Source: an uncultured Porphyromonadaceae bacterium (GTDB lineage: Bacteria; Bacteroidota; Bacteroidia; Bacteroidales; Muribaculaceae). Taken from it: a stretch of 24,961 bases of DNA. The translations under genes were made by a program, and so were the position numbers. Positions 1 through 7,984 of this stretch are shown in pieces. The stretch is from positions 1 through 24,961 of the forward strand of contig URII01000040.1 of assembly GCA_900547825.1 (NCBI GenBank). Reading direction: 5' to 3'. The notes under the pieces are model-generated. The model saw nothing but the letters and a program-made list of their open reading frames with translations. It was not told where the DNA came from and searched no databases. Within the stretch, counting starts at the first letter, position 1. Each line of letters starts with the position of its first letter.

Positions 1-2049
1 GGAGGTATCTAATTTTACTTCTCCTCCGAGCACACGGGCAACTAACCGGCATATATGCAGTCCGAGACCTGTTCCCTGAGTATAGGATCCGAGCTTCTCG
101 AACCGTCGGAATATAAGTTCCTCCTTGCCTTCAGGTATTCCGGGGCCGGTATCTGTAACGGCGAACCACACTTTGTTGTTGTCCTTGTCTATGCCCCAGG
201 ATAGTTCTATTGTGCCGTGATAGGTGAATTTGGCTGCATTTGAAAGCAGATTCAGAAGCACTTGCTCTACGCGCTGCGGATCCGACCGGAAATTGATTTC
301 ATCTTCCTCCAGCGGCTTCATGATGAATTTTACGTCAGGCTTGATGCTGTTTGCTATGCTTGCGGCCGAAATGGAGGCTACGCTCTGCATGGTGATGATT
401 TTAGGATCCACCTTCATAGCTCCGTTTTCAAGAGCCGATGAGTCAAGCACATCGTTAACTAATTTCAGCAACAGTTCGGCATTGAGGGTTATGATATTGG
501 AATAACGTTCGAGATACTGTCTCCTCTCGTCATCCACACTGTCAACAATGAGCTGTGAGTAACCTACAATGGCGTTTATGGGTTCTTTGACTTCATGGCT
601 CATGTTGTTGATAAACTCTGTTTTCTTATGATCCGCGTCATGGGCCCTGTCGCGTGCTTTAATCAGATCCTCCTGTGTGAGTTTGAGTCGTTCTCGTTCG
701 GCTAAAAGAGCGTTGTTGCTCGCCGTGGCGTCTTTTATCATGCGGCGTATGCGCCGGTTTTGCCTCATAAGTATGATCACGAAACCCAGAAGACCCAGGA
801 AAGCGAGCATGCTGTAGAATATGAACCGTTTGTGCGACAGGATGTCGCGTTCGCGCATTCCTGTTTCAAGTTTGCTGTTTTCGAGTTTCAGATCATTCAC
901 ATTATAAAGTATCTGTAGCTCGCGCATACGTTCAACCGACTTTTTGTGTATATAATCCTCAAGGCAGTCGTTGTATTCAATCAGCGTCCGGAGCAGAGTG
1001 GCGGAGTCGCCCGTCTGGGTGGCAGCTGTTTTTAGGTCCCGCAACAATGACATTTTGACTAATTTATTGACAGGATTGGACGCCGCTTTCTGAAGCAGCG
1101 GAATAGCTTCGCCATATCGCCGTGTCGCCATATAGTAATAGATATCCGGTCTTGGGTTGCGGGCATAGTCCGCTGCCACTTCGGGGCTTTGTTCTGCAAG
1201 CTTCTGTATCTCGCGGTAGATTTTCTCTATTTCCTGAGGAGTCAGTGCGGCATGGTTGGAAAGCATGCGGCGGTAGATATTGTAGTAGCTTCGCGCATAT
1301 TCCCTATGGTGGCGTCCCTGTTTATGGTAGTTTATTTCAAGTCTTCTGACTGTCTCCAATAATTTCTTGTCGGCCTGTATGGCTGATGCGTGATTGCCGT
1401 TAATGGTGCTGATGATGGCTTTTTCAACAAGATACTTGCTTCGCAGAGGACTCAACGGATTGGGCAGCTGCTTTATCAGATCGCCGAGTCGATCGAGGTA
1501 ATCGTTCAGTAACTCTCCTTTTGTGCTGTGCCCTAATAGAATGCATATTGTGAACAAAGTTTCTATATGTTGATATAAATCCTTGTGTTCCGATGAAGTA
1601 TATTTTTTTAGAAGCTTGTTAAGCTTCTGCCGCACTTGCTCTTCATCGTTGAGAGAACTCAGCATATTGATGCGTGCGAGATATGTGAACACCTCGGTTT
1701 CCTTTTTGTCATCTGATTCTCCCGGCATTTCATGAGCCCGCTTTTCGAAAATTTCCTGTAGCGAATCGTTGTTTGAATACATGTTGGCCAAATGCCTGAG
1801 GGCGTCAAGGGCGGAAGTCTGGTCGCCCGCACGCATAGCCGTGTGGTAGATCATTTCGCAGGTCTCACCCTGATCGCGTCGTGACTGTATGTCGAAAATA
1901 TCGTATAGCAGTCGCACGCTGTCGGCAGGAGTGACAACAGAGGTCAGATCCTTCTTCAGCGATTCAACGGTTGGTTTATCTGCCGCCCGGGTGGTAAATG
2001 CACATAACGCGGCCACGATAATGACCGCTATTGTCACTGTTTTTCTCAT
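1..2049 (-). CDS. Sensor histidine kinase with N-terminal helical (TPR-like) sensor region, partial
   Basis: This is an uninterrupted minus-strand frame of 683 codons that leaves the window at its left edge, so the C-terminus is missing. The N-terminus is a signal peptide (MRKTVTIAVIIVAALCAF). About 380 mostly helical residues follow, resembling the tetratricopeptide-like periplasmic sensor regions of Bacteroidota kinases. One transmembrane helix lies near residues 405-425, then a short coiled linker. The kinase core has an H-box MSHEVKEP (phosphoacceptor His485), N-box LLNLLSNAAKF near residue 600, G1 box DTGPGIP and G2 box GTGLGLH near residue 660. It should autophosphorylate in response to a periplasmic or envelope signal. 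No response regulator is visible, though one could lie left of the window. The start is the only ATG ahead of the signal peptide. It lies 100 nt downstream of rnr on the same strand and has its own -7 box. The ligand cannot be inferred. Confidence 0.9.
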   Translation of the reverse strand, partial: MRKTVTIAVIIVAALCAFTTRAADKPTVESLKKDLTSVVTPADSVRLLYDIFDIQSRRDQGETCEMIYHTAMRAGDQTSALDALRHLANMYSNNDSLQEIFEKRAHEMPGESDDKKETEVFTYLARINMLSSLNDEEQVRQKLNKLLKKYTSSEHKDLYQHIETLFTICILLGHSTKGELLNDYLDRLGDLIKQLPNPLSPLRSKYLVEKAIISTINGNHASAIQADKKLLETVRRLEINYHKQGRHHREYARSYYNIYRRMLSNHAALTPQEIEKIYREIQKLAEQSPEVAADYARNPRPDIYYYMATRRYGEAIPLLQKAASNPVNKLVKMSLLRDLKTAATQTGDSATLLRTLIEYNDCLEDYIHKKSVERMRELQILYNVNDLKLENSKLETGMRERDILSHKRFIFYSMLAFLGLLGFVIILMRQNRRIRRMIKDATASNNALLAERERLKLTQEDLIKARDRAHDADHKKTEFINNMSHEVKEPINAIVGYSQLIVDSVDDERRQYLERYSNIITLNAELLLKLVNDVLDSSALENGAMKVDPKIITMQSVASISAASIANSIKPDVKFIMKPLEEDEINFRSDPQRVEQVLLNLLSNAAKFTYHGTIELSWGIDKDNNKVWFAVTDTGPGIPEGKEELIFRRFEKLGSYTQGTGLGLHICRLVARVLGGEVKLDTS

Positions 2050-2100
2050 GGATGCGTGGCGGATGTGTACGGTGTCGGGAATATATTTATTACATTTATG

Positions 2101-2108
2101 CAAATGTA
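2101..2108 (-). promoter_or_regulatory. Candidate -7 box for the histidine kinase gene
   Basis: The minus strand reads TACATTTG, a perfect match to the Bacteroidota -7 consensus TAnnTTTG, about 50 nt upstream of the kinase ATG. I see no clear TTTG at the -33 position, so the promoter may be weak or activator-dependent. Confidence 0.5.
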
Positions 2109-2111
2109 AGC

Positions 2112-2138
2112 AAAAAAATCCCGATACCGTTCATCCGG
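2112..2138 (-). terminator. Candidate intrinsic terminator of rnr
   Basis: On the minus strand CCGGAT and ATCGGG form a stem with one mismatch around a 7-nt loop, followed by seven T residues. It begins 12 nt after the rnr stop codon. A second small inverted repeat (GCGTTAA/TTAACGC, 2141-2156) overlaps the stop codon itself. Confidence 0.5.
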
Positions 2139-2149
2139 CAGCGTTAAAA

Positions 2150-4408
2150 TTAACGCCTCTTCTTATTCCTGCGTGCACGGGGACCTTCCTGATGCGGCTG
2201 GCGCCCTTTCTCCGAAGCCTTGCTGCCGCCTAACGGGCGCCCCTCTTCGTCTACAATTACAAAGTCAAGCTGTTTCTTGTCCAGATTGGTCCGGGCCACC
2301 TGTACTTTTACAATGTCGCCGAGTCGGTAGCGGTTGTTGTGTCGACGTCCTACAAGGCAGAAGTTGCGCTCGTCCAGATCATAATAGTCATCGGCAAGAT
2401 CGCGCACCGGAACGAGTCCCTCGCATTTGTTCTCGTCAAGCTCCACATATAGTCCCCATTCCGTAACTCCCGATATCACACCTGAAAAGATCTCGCCCAG
2501 ATGGTCCTGCATGTATTCCACCTGTTTGTATTTTATCGACGAGCGTTCGGCGCCTGCGGCAAGCTGTTCCATATCCGAGGAATGTTTGCACTCTTCCTCG
2601 AGCTTGGATATGTTTACGCTGCGTCCCCCCGCCAGGTACCGCTCCAAAAGCCGGTGCACCATCATGTCAGGATAGCGGCGTATAGGCGATGTGAAATGTG
2701 TGTAGTAGTCGAACCCTAATCCGTAATGGCCTATGTTGACTGTAGAATATACGGCCTTGGCCATGGATCTGACTGCAAGGGTGGAAAGCATGTTCTCCTC
2801 GGGAGTGCCCTTTATGTCCTCAAGCATACGGTTGATGGACCGGTTTATCTCGCGTGGAGTGCCGGTGGTCTTGATCCGGTAGCCGAAAGTGCGCGCAAGG
2901 TTGCTCAGGTCATTGAGTTTGGCGGCATCGGGGCAGTCGTGGATCCGGTATACGAACGCTTTGCCTTTTTTGTTCTTCGAGCCTTTGGCCATGCCTGCTC
3001 CTATGGCGGTGGCCACAGTCCGGTTGGCTAAAAGCATGAACTCCTCTATAAGTTTGTTGGAATCCTTCGACTCCTTGAAGTATACTCCTGTGGGATGGCC
3101 GTTCTCGTCGATGTCGAACCTCACTTCCGGACGGTCGAATTCCATCGAGCCTTCGGCAAACCTGCGTTTGCGGAGGGTTTTGGCCAGTTTGTCGAGGGTC
3201 AGTATCTCGTCCGCGTAATCCCCTTTGCCGGTCTCTATAACCTCCTGGGCTTCCTCGTAGGTGAAGCGGCGGTCAGAGCGGGTAACTGTGCGGCCTATGC
3301 GGCTTTTCACTATATCTGCGTTGGAATTCAATTCGAATATGCACGAAAACGTGAGTTTCTCCTCATCCGGCCTCAGGGAGCATATTCCGTTACTGAGGCG
3401 TTCGGGGAGCATAGGCACCACACGGTCTACCAGATATACTGATGTGGCTCTTTTCGAAGCCTCTTTGTCAAGCAGCGTGTCGGGCTTTACGTAATGTGTC
3501 ACATCTGCAATATGTACGCCTACCTCAACATTGCCATTCGGCAGCCGGCGCATGGAAAGTGCGTCGTCAAAGTCCTTTGCATCCTTCGGGTCGATGGTGA
3601 ATGTGGTCACGTCGCGCATGTCGATGCGGCGCCCTGTTTCCTCCGGGGTTATTCCCGCATCGATCTTCTCAGCTGCGTAGTTCACATTTTCGGGATAACG
3701 GTAGGGTAGGCCGTATTCCGCAAGGATGGCGTGGATCTCGGCGTTGTTCTCGCCGGTGCGTCCGAGTATGTCCACCACTTCGCCCTCCGGATTTTTGGCG
3801 TCATCGTCCCAGTGGGTTATGCGCACTATGGCTTTGTCGCCGTCAACACCTCCGCGCAACCTGTGGCGCGGTATGATTATGTCGGAGGCGAGGAATTTCG
3901 AATCTGTCTGTAGGTATGCCAGACGCCGGTCAACATGCAGCGTGCCTATGAAGGTCTGCTCTTTCGCCTCCGTGATCTCGATTACTTCTGCCTCCGCTTC
4001 CACACCTTTGCGGCGTGCGGCCACTATTACCCTTACTTTGTCGCCGTTCAGGGCATGCAGTGAATTGCGTTCGGCAACGAATATCGATTCTCCGTCGGCG
4101 TCGGTGATCACACTGTTTTTACCGTTGCTGCGGCGTACGAACACACCGGTGGTCACATTCGAGCGGCTCGGGGTCTTGTATTTACCCGGCTCCACCTGTA
4201 TAAGGTCTCCGTCGAAGTCAAGTTCTGCAAGAAGCATGGCTATGGCCCGGTGTTGCGCCGGTGCGTCGGCACCTATGGCGTGTGCCACCTGCTTGTAATT
4301 GAATGTGCCGGAGTCACGTGAATTTATATATTCCGTTACTTTCTGTCGCAGAGCTTTGCCGCTGAGGGATTTTGCCTGTTTTGGTGATGCTTTTGTTGAA
4401 CGTGACAT
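2150..4408 (-). CDS. rnr: Ribonuclease R (3'-5' exoribonuclease)
   Basis: This 752-residue protein has the RNase II/R family layout: an N-terminal winged-helix-like region (about 15-80), cold-shock/OB domains (about 85-220), the RNB catalytic domain (about 260-590) and an S1 RNA-binding domain (about 636-718). The basic tail ends RRNKKRR. The RNB metal-binding Asp cluster is visible as TIDPKDAKDFDDA (271-283), and the conserved HFTSPIRRYPD lies at 571-581. RNase R degrades structured RNA processively from the 3' end and acts in mRNA, rRNA and tmRNA-linked turnover in the cytoplasm. Length is normal for the family. The gene lies 122 nt downstream of gyrB on the same strand. I see no good TAnnTTTG promoter directly before it, so read-through from gyrB is possible. 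Confidence 0.97.
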   Translation of the reverse strand: MSRSTKASPKQAKSLSGKALRQKVTEYINSRDSGTFNYKQVAHAIGADAPAQHRAIAMLLAELDFDGDLIQVEPGKYKTPSRSNVTTGVFVRRSNGKNSVITDADGESIFVAERNSLHALNGDKVRVIVAARRKGVEAEAEVIEITEAKEQTFIGTLHVDRRLAYLQTDSKFLASDIIIPRHRLRGGVDGDKAIVRITHWDDDAKNPEGEVVDILGRTGENNAEIHAILAEYGLPYRYPENVNYAAEKIDAGITPEETGRRIDMRDVTTFTIDPKDAKDFDDALSMRRLPNGNVEVGVHIADVTHYVKPDTLLDKEASKRATSVYLVDRVVPMLPERLSNGICSLRPDEEKLTFSCIFELNSNADIVKSRIGRTVTRSDRRFTYEEAQEVIETGKGDYADEILTLDKLAKTLRKRRFAEGSMEFDRPEVRFDIDENGHPTGVYFKESKDSNKLIEEFMLLANRTVATAIGAGMAKGSKNKKGKAFVYRIHDCPDAAKLNDLSNLARTFGYRIKTTGTPREINRSINRMLEDIKGTPEENMLSTLAVRSMAKAVYSTVNIGHYGLGFDYYTHFTSPIRRYPDMMVHRLLERYLAGGRSVNISKLEEECKHSSDMEQLAAGAERSSIKYKQVEYMQDHLGEIFSGVISGVTEWGLYVELDENKCEGLVPVRDLADDYYDLDERNFCLVGRRHNNRYRLGDIVKVQVARTNLDKKQLDFVIVDEEGRPLGGSKASEKGRQPHQEGPRARRNKKRR

Positions 4409-4488
4409 ATTTTCTATGGTATGTTTGTTGTCGTTGGTAATAAAGAAAGAACACCCGGCCGGTGCCGATGGTTGTAGTTTGTTATTGA

Positions 4489-4517
4489 ACGGGGACGCAC
4501 CTTCAGTGCGTCCCCGT
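4489..4517 (-). terminator. Perfect 12-bp hairpin downstream of gyrB
   Basis: ACGGGGACGCAC and GTGCGTCCCCGT pair over 12 bp around the 5-nt loop CTTCA, 13 nt past the gyrB stop codon. No T-tract follows on the minus strand, so it may only attenuate transcription into rnr or protect the gyrB 3' end. Confidence 0.55.
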
Positions 4518-4530
4518 TGATGTCAGTGTG

Positions 4531-6462
4531 TCAGGCGTCGATATTGGCGTAATTGGCATTGGATTCTATAAAGTCCCGTCGTGGGCCCACATCCTCGCCC
4601 ATAAGCATTGAGAATATGCGGTCGGCCTGGGCTGCGTCGTTTATAGTCACCTGTTTCAGAAGTCGTCCGGCCGGACTCATTGTGGTGTCGCGCAACTCTT
4701 TGTCGCTCATTTCGCCGAGACCTTTGAACCGCTGCACTTCCGTCCGCTCGCCGTGCTTGGCTATGAATTGCTGCACCTGGGCGTTTGTCCAGCAGTATTC
4801 CTCCACATTGCCGCGCTTGCATTTGTAAAGCGGCGGAGTGGCCAGATACAGATAGCCCTGTTCTATGATAGGCCTCATGCGGCGGAAAAAGAATGTCATG
4901 AGCAGTGTGGCTATATGGCTTCCGTCCACATCGGCATCGGTCATTATGATGATCTTGTGGTAGGCGAGCTTGGATATGTTTACCTCCTTGGGATCCTCCT
5001 CGGTACCTATGGTCACGCGCATGGCCTTGAACAGGCTCGTGATTTCCTGATTGTCGTATATCTTGTGGTCCATGGCCTTTTCCACGTTGAGTATCTTGCC
5101 ACGGAGCGGAAGTATGGCCTGGAATGTGCGGTCACGGCCCTGTTTGGCTGTACCGCCTGCAGAGTCACCCTCCACGAGAAACAGCTCGCAGTCCTCGGCT
5201 GTGCGCGACGAGCAGTCGGCCAGTTTTCCCGGCAGTCCGCCTCCTGATAGCGGCGACTTGCGCAGCACGTTTTTGCGGGCGTTTATGGCCGCATGGCGTG
5301 CCTGGGCGGCGAGAATCACTTTCTCCACTATCGTTTTGGCCTGTTTGGGGTTTTCCTCCAGATAGTTGCGCAGGGCTTCCGATACAGCAGCCGATACAGC
5401 TCCGGCCACTTCGCTGTTGCCGAGCTTGGTTTTGGTCTGGCCTTCGAATTGCGGTTCCATCACCTTTACGGAAATTACCGCCGTAAGCCCCTCGCGGAAG
5501 TCGTCTCCGGCCACTTCGATTTTCACTTTCTCGAGCATCTTGTTGTCCTCGGCATATTTCTTGAGGGTGGAGGTGAGGCCGCGGCGGAAGCCTGACAGAT
5601 GGGTGCCGCCTTCTATGGTGTTGATGTTGTTTACGAACGAATACACATTCTCGTTGAAGGTGGTGTTGTAGGTCAGGGCCACTTCGACCGGAATGCCCTG
5701 GCGTTCGGTGCAAAGATGCACCACATCGTCAATGAGCGAATCCTTGTTGGAGTCGATGTATTCCACAAATTCGCGGAGGCCGTCCTTTGAATAGAACACC
5801 TCGCGCCGGGGGGTGCCTTCCTCGTCGGTGTCGCGCTTGTCGGTGAGGGTCAGGGTTATGCCCGCATTCAGATAAGCCAGGTCACGAAGACGGTTGGCAA
5901 GCGTGGTGTAATCGTATTCAGTGACATTGAATATCGAGCTGTCGGGCTTGAAAGTTATGGATGTGCCCGTATGGGTGCTCTCGCCTATGACTTTAAGCTC
6001 CGTAATGGGCTTGCCGCATGAATATTCCTGCATGTATGCCTTGCCGTCGCGGTGCACCTCGGCTCTCAGATAGGTGGAAAGAGCGTTGACACATGACACA
6101 CCCACGCCGTGGAGTCCGCCCGACACCTTATAGGAGCCTTTGTCGAATTTTCCGCCTGCGTGAAGCACTGTCAGCACCACTTCAAGGGCGCTTTTGTGCT
6201 CTTTTTCGTGCATGTCCACCGGGATGCCGCGCCCGTTGTCGACAACCGTTATGGAGTTGTCCTCGTTTATAGTCACATCTATATAGCTTGCGTAGCCTGC
6301 CAGAGCTTCGTCAATGGAGTTGTCCACCACCTCGTAAACCAGATGATGGAGACCTTTTACCCCGATGTCGCCGATGTACATGGCCGGGCGTTTCCTTACT
6401 GCCTCCAACCCTTCAAGCACCTGAATATTGCTCGCACTATATTCTTTTTCGTTTTCTGACAT
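4531..6462 (-). CDS. gyrB: DNA gyrase subunit B
   Basis: This 643-residue protein is the ATPase subunit of DNA gyrase, which with GyrA introduces negative supercoils. The GHKL ATPase domain shows VVDNSIDEA (45-53), DNGRGIP (75-81) and GGLHGVGVSCVNALS (115-129). The transducer domain follows. The TOPRIM domain carries VEGDSAGG (430-437, Mg-binding Glu431) and DADVDGSH (509-516). The C-terminal QRFKGLGEM (577-585) is typical. It lacks the long insert of enterobacterial GyrB, as expected for the short form. GyrB is favoured over ParE by overall motif wording and by its unlinked setting, with no parC beside it; a parE assignment is unlikely but not formally excluded. It starts divergently from tRNA-Pro and has a well-formed promoter 35 nt upstream of the ATG. 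Confidence 0.96.
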   Translation of the reverse strand: MSENEKEYSASNIQVLEGLEAVRKRPAMYIGDIGVKGLHHLVYEVVDNSIDEALAGYASYIDVTINEDNSITVVDNGRGIPVDMHEKEHKSALEVVLTVLHAGGKFDKGSYKVSGGLHGVGVSCVNALSTYLRAEVHRDGKAYMQEYSCGKPITELKVIGESTHTGTSITFKPDSSIFNVTEYDYTTLANRLRDLAYLNAGITLTLTDKRDTDEEGTPRREVFYSKDGLREFVEYIDSNKDSLIDDVVHLCTERQGIPVEVALTYNTTFNENVYSFVNNINTIEGGTHLSGFRRGLTSTLKKYAEDNKMLEKVKIEVAGDDFREGLTAVISVKVMEPQFEGQTKTKLGNSEVAGAVSAAVSEALRNYLEENPKQAKTIVEKVILAAQARHAAINARKNVLRKSPLSGGGLPGKLADCSSRTAEDCELFLVEGDSAGGTAKQGRDRTFQAILPLRGKILNVEKAMDHKIYDNQEITSLFKAMRVTIGTEEDPKEVNISKLAYHKIIIMTDADVDGSHIATLLMTFFFRRMRPIIEQGYLYLATPPLYKCKRGNVEEYCWTNAQVQQFIAKHGERTEVQRFKGLGEMSDKELRDTTMSPAGRLLKQVTINDAAQADRIFSMLMGEDVGPRRDFIESNANYANIDA

Positions 6463-6496
6463 ATTTCCTTTCGTCTTCGTTCTATTTTTAAGCCTA

Positions 6497-6528
6497 CAAA
6501 ATTACCTAATTTCCCTCACTCCCACAAA
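6497..6528 (-). promoter_or_regulatory. gyrB promoter (Bacteroidota-type)
   Basis: The minus strand has TTTG (6525-6528), a 20-nt spacer and TAATTTTG (6497-6504), a full match to the -33/-7 consensus, ending 34 nt before the gyrB ATG. The purine-rich spacer resembles that of the promoter at 14067-14098. Confidence 0.75.
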
Positions 6529-6608
6529 TGTTTTTTTGTTACACATTATTATATTTAGGATGACTGTCCGCGGTAAGGGTTAAATTGTGTGAAATGATTC
6601 GCGGCGCT

Positions 6609-6640
6609 ATTGCATCTTCCGGAATTATGCCATACCTTTG
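6609..6640 (+). promoter_or_regulatory. tRNA-Pro promoter
   Basis: ATTG (6609-6612, near TTTG), a 20-nt spacer and TACCTTTG (6633-6640, a perfect TAnnTTTG) end 17 nt before the mature tRNA 5' end. Confidence 0.7.
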
Positions 6641-6657
6641 CATCGCTTTTGAACAAT

Positions 6658-6732
6658 CGGGGTGTAGCTCAGCCAGGTTAGAGTACGCGTCTGGGGGGCG
6701 TGGGGTCGGAAGTTCGAATCTTCTCACCCCGA
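6658..6732 (+). tRNA. tRNA-Pro, anticodon GGG
   Basis: The 75-nt sequence folds as a complete cloverleaf. The acceptor stem is CGGGGTG/CACCCCG with discriminator A. The D-stem is GCTC/GAGT. The anticodon stem is CGCGT/GCGTG with loop CTGGGGG, giving anticodon GGG at 6693-6695 followed by G37, as expected for tRNA-Pro. The T-arm is GGAAG-TTCGAAT-CTTCT. CCA is not encoded. It would read CCC and CCU proline codons. It stands alone between a promoter and an intrinsic terminator. Confidence 0.95.
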
Positions 6733-6748
6733 CAAAATGAAAAGCTTG

Positions 6749-6785
6749 TTTGCCTGCCGCCTGTTGGTGGCAGGCAAATTTCTTT
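6749..6785 (+). terminator. Intrinsic terminator after tRNA-Pro
   Basis: TTTGCCTGCC (6749-6758) pairs perfectly with GGCAGGCAAA (6769-6778) around a 10-nt loop, followed by TTTCTTT. It starts 17 nt beyond the tRNA 3' end. Confidence 0.85.
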
Positions 6786-6854
6786 GGTATATGCCACAAC
6801 TTCGCAGCTCCCTGAACCGTTACTATCATGTGTCCCGTATCAGCCACGCCGCTT

Positions 6855-7754
6855 ATGCCACAACGTCTGTTATTATTCATCATGGCCATATGTGCCGGCA
6901 TCTATGCCTCGGCGCAGGCGTCTATGTCGGTATCATACGTGGGCAACAGCGACTTGCGCGATCATGGCGGCGATAAGGTGGGCGAAGGGGGGATGACTCT
7001 GACGCGCCTCAGCGCCACCTATCCGGTGGTCATGAAGCATGATTCGTTGAAGCGCATGACTTTCTGTGGTATCGGTATCGAGGGAGCTTATGCCGCTCTC
7101 CACAACAGCCATGGCGCCCAGCGCTACAATTCCGGCCAGATACTTGATGCGGCCCTGCGGGTGACCCATCTCCGCCCTCTCAAAGGCAAGTGGAGCCTTC
7201 TTGCCACACTCGGAGTCGGGGTATATTGCGAGCCGTCGCGTATTATGTGGGATTGTGTGCTTGCATCGGGAGGCGCCGGAGTGTCGTATAAGTTCAGCGA
7301 AGAGCTGAGCGCCGGTTTCGGTGCCGGGCTCACCAATTCCTATGGAATCCCCATGGTGCTTCCAATGGCTTATTTCAGCTGGAAACGTAAGGGAAAATTT
7401 GAATTCGACATCAATTTCCTTGGTCATCTTAAAGCCGATGTCGCCACATATCTGGCTCCGAAGGTCAAGCTGAGTCTCACGGCCATAGAGATGGGGGCGG
7501 TTTCAGCTGTGGTGGAGTCCGAGGGTAAGAAAAAGTTTTATTCGGCCCAGCTTATCACTTCCGGATTGAAAATCAATTATGAGCCGTTGCCTCGTCTGAA
7601 TCTTTATTTCAGTGCCGGTGTGGCGTATGGGCGCACCACGAGGCTATGCGACCGTAAAATCAAAGAAATGTTCGGAAATTTCTTCAACTCCGGTGACAAA
7701 AAGAAATTCTCCCCCGCTCCGATAATTAGCATCGGAGCCACCTACGGTATATAA
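6855..7754 (+). CDS. Exported beta-barrel-like outer-membrane protein of unknown function
   Basis: This is a 299-residue protein from the ATG that directly precedes a signal peptide (MPQRLLLFIMAICAGIYASA, cleavage near AQA). A longer frame opens at 6828 but adds nine residues ahead of the signal peptide, so I prefer 6855. The mature part alternates short hydrophobic and glycine-rich strands ending in aromatic residues, such as WSLLATLGVGVYCE, GAGVSYKFS, LNLYFSAGVAYG and the terminal PIISIGATYGI. That pattern suits an outer-membrane beta-barrel. It may belong to the DUF6268-like barrels, but that is recalled wording, not a search. There is no lipobox or enzyme motif. It is monocistronic between the tRNA terminator and the amylase promoter; I did not find a convincing promoter for it. 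Confidence 0.75.
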   Translation: MPQRLLLFIMAICAGIYASAQASMSVSYVGNSDLRDHGGDKVGEGGMTLTRLSATYPVVMKHDSLKRMTFCGIGIEGAYAALHNSHGAQRYNSGQILDAALRVTHLRPLKGKWSLLATLGVGVYCEPSRIMWDCVLASGGAGVSYKFSEELSAGFGAGLTNSYGIPMVLPMAYFSWKRKGKFEFDINFLGHLKADVATYLAPKVKLSLTAIEMGAVSAVVESEGKKKFYSAQLITSGLKINYEPLPRLNLYFSAGVAYGRTTRLCDRKIKEMFGNFFNSGDKKKFSPAPIISIGATYGI

Positions 7755-7813
7755 TCAATGATTCTCTAAAAAGCTGACTAAGGATTTTACGGACGGATTT
7801 TGTATGCCGGATA

Positions 7814-7845
7814 ATTGGGATTTACGATAAAAAACCTTACTTTTG
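7814..7845 (+). promoter_or_regulatory. Amylase gene promoter
   Basis: ATTG (7814-7817), a 20-nt spacer and TACTTTTG (7838-7845, perfect TAnnTTTG) lie 139 nt before the amylase ATG. The implied leader is about 130 nt, ends in a very A/T-rich stretch with little structure, and has a weak 6-bp hairpin near 7864-7884. Confidence 0.65.
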
Positions 7846-7984
7846 CAGCGATTCTGTGAAAATACCGGGGATCTTGGAACTCCGGATTATCTGATATCAT
7901 TGGAAATTAGAAGGCTTATACATTAGAAAAGAAATAATCTTACATTTAAATTTTTAATCAATTATTAATCATTCATTCTTATCA

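Noticed and set aside
3726..4298. 190-codon plus-strand open frame opposite rnr
   Set aside because: It lies entirely antisense to a well-supported RNase R gene, has a low-complexity Ser/Arg/Thr-rich translation and no promoter; similar frames opposite gyrB, murA and the ATP-grasp gene are also by-products of codon bias.
7861..7984. Possible riboswitch in the amylase leader
   Set aside because: Only a weak 6-bp hairpin (CCGGGG/CTCCGG with one G-T pair) and unstructured A/T-rich sequence are visible; no known riboswitch core can be recognised.
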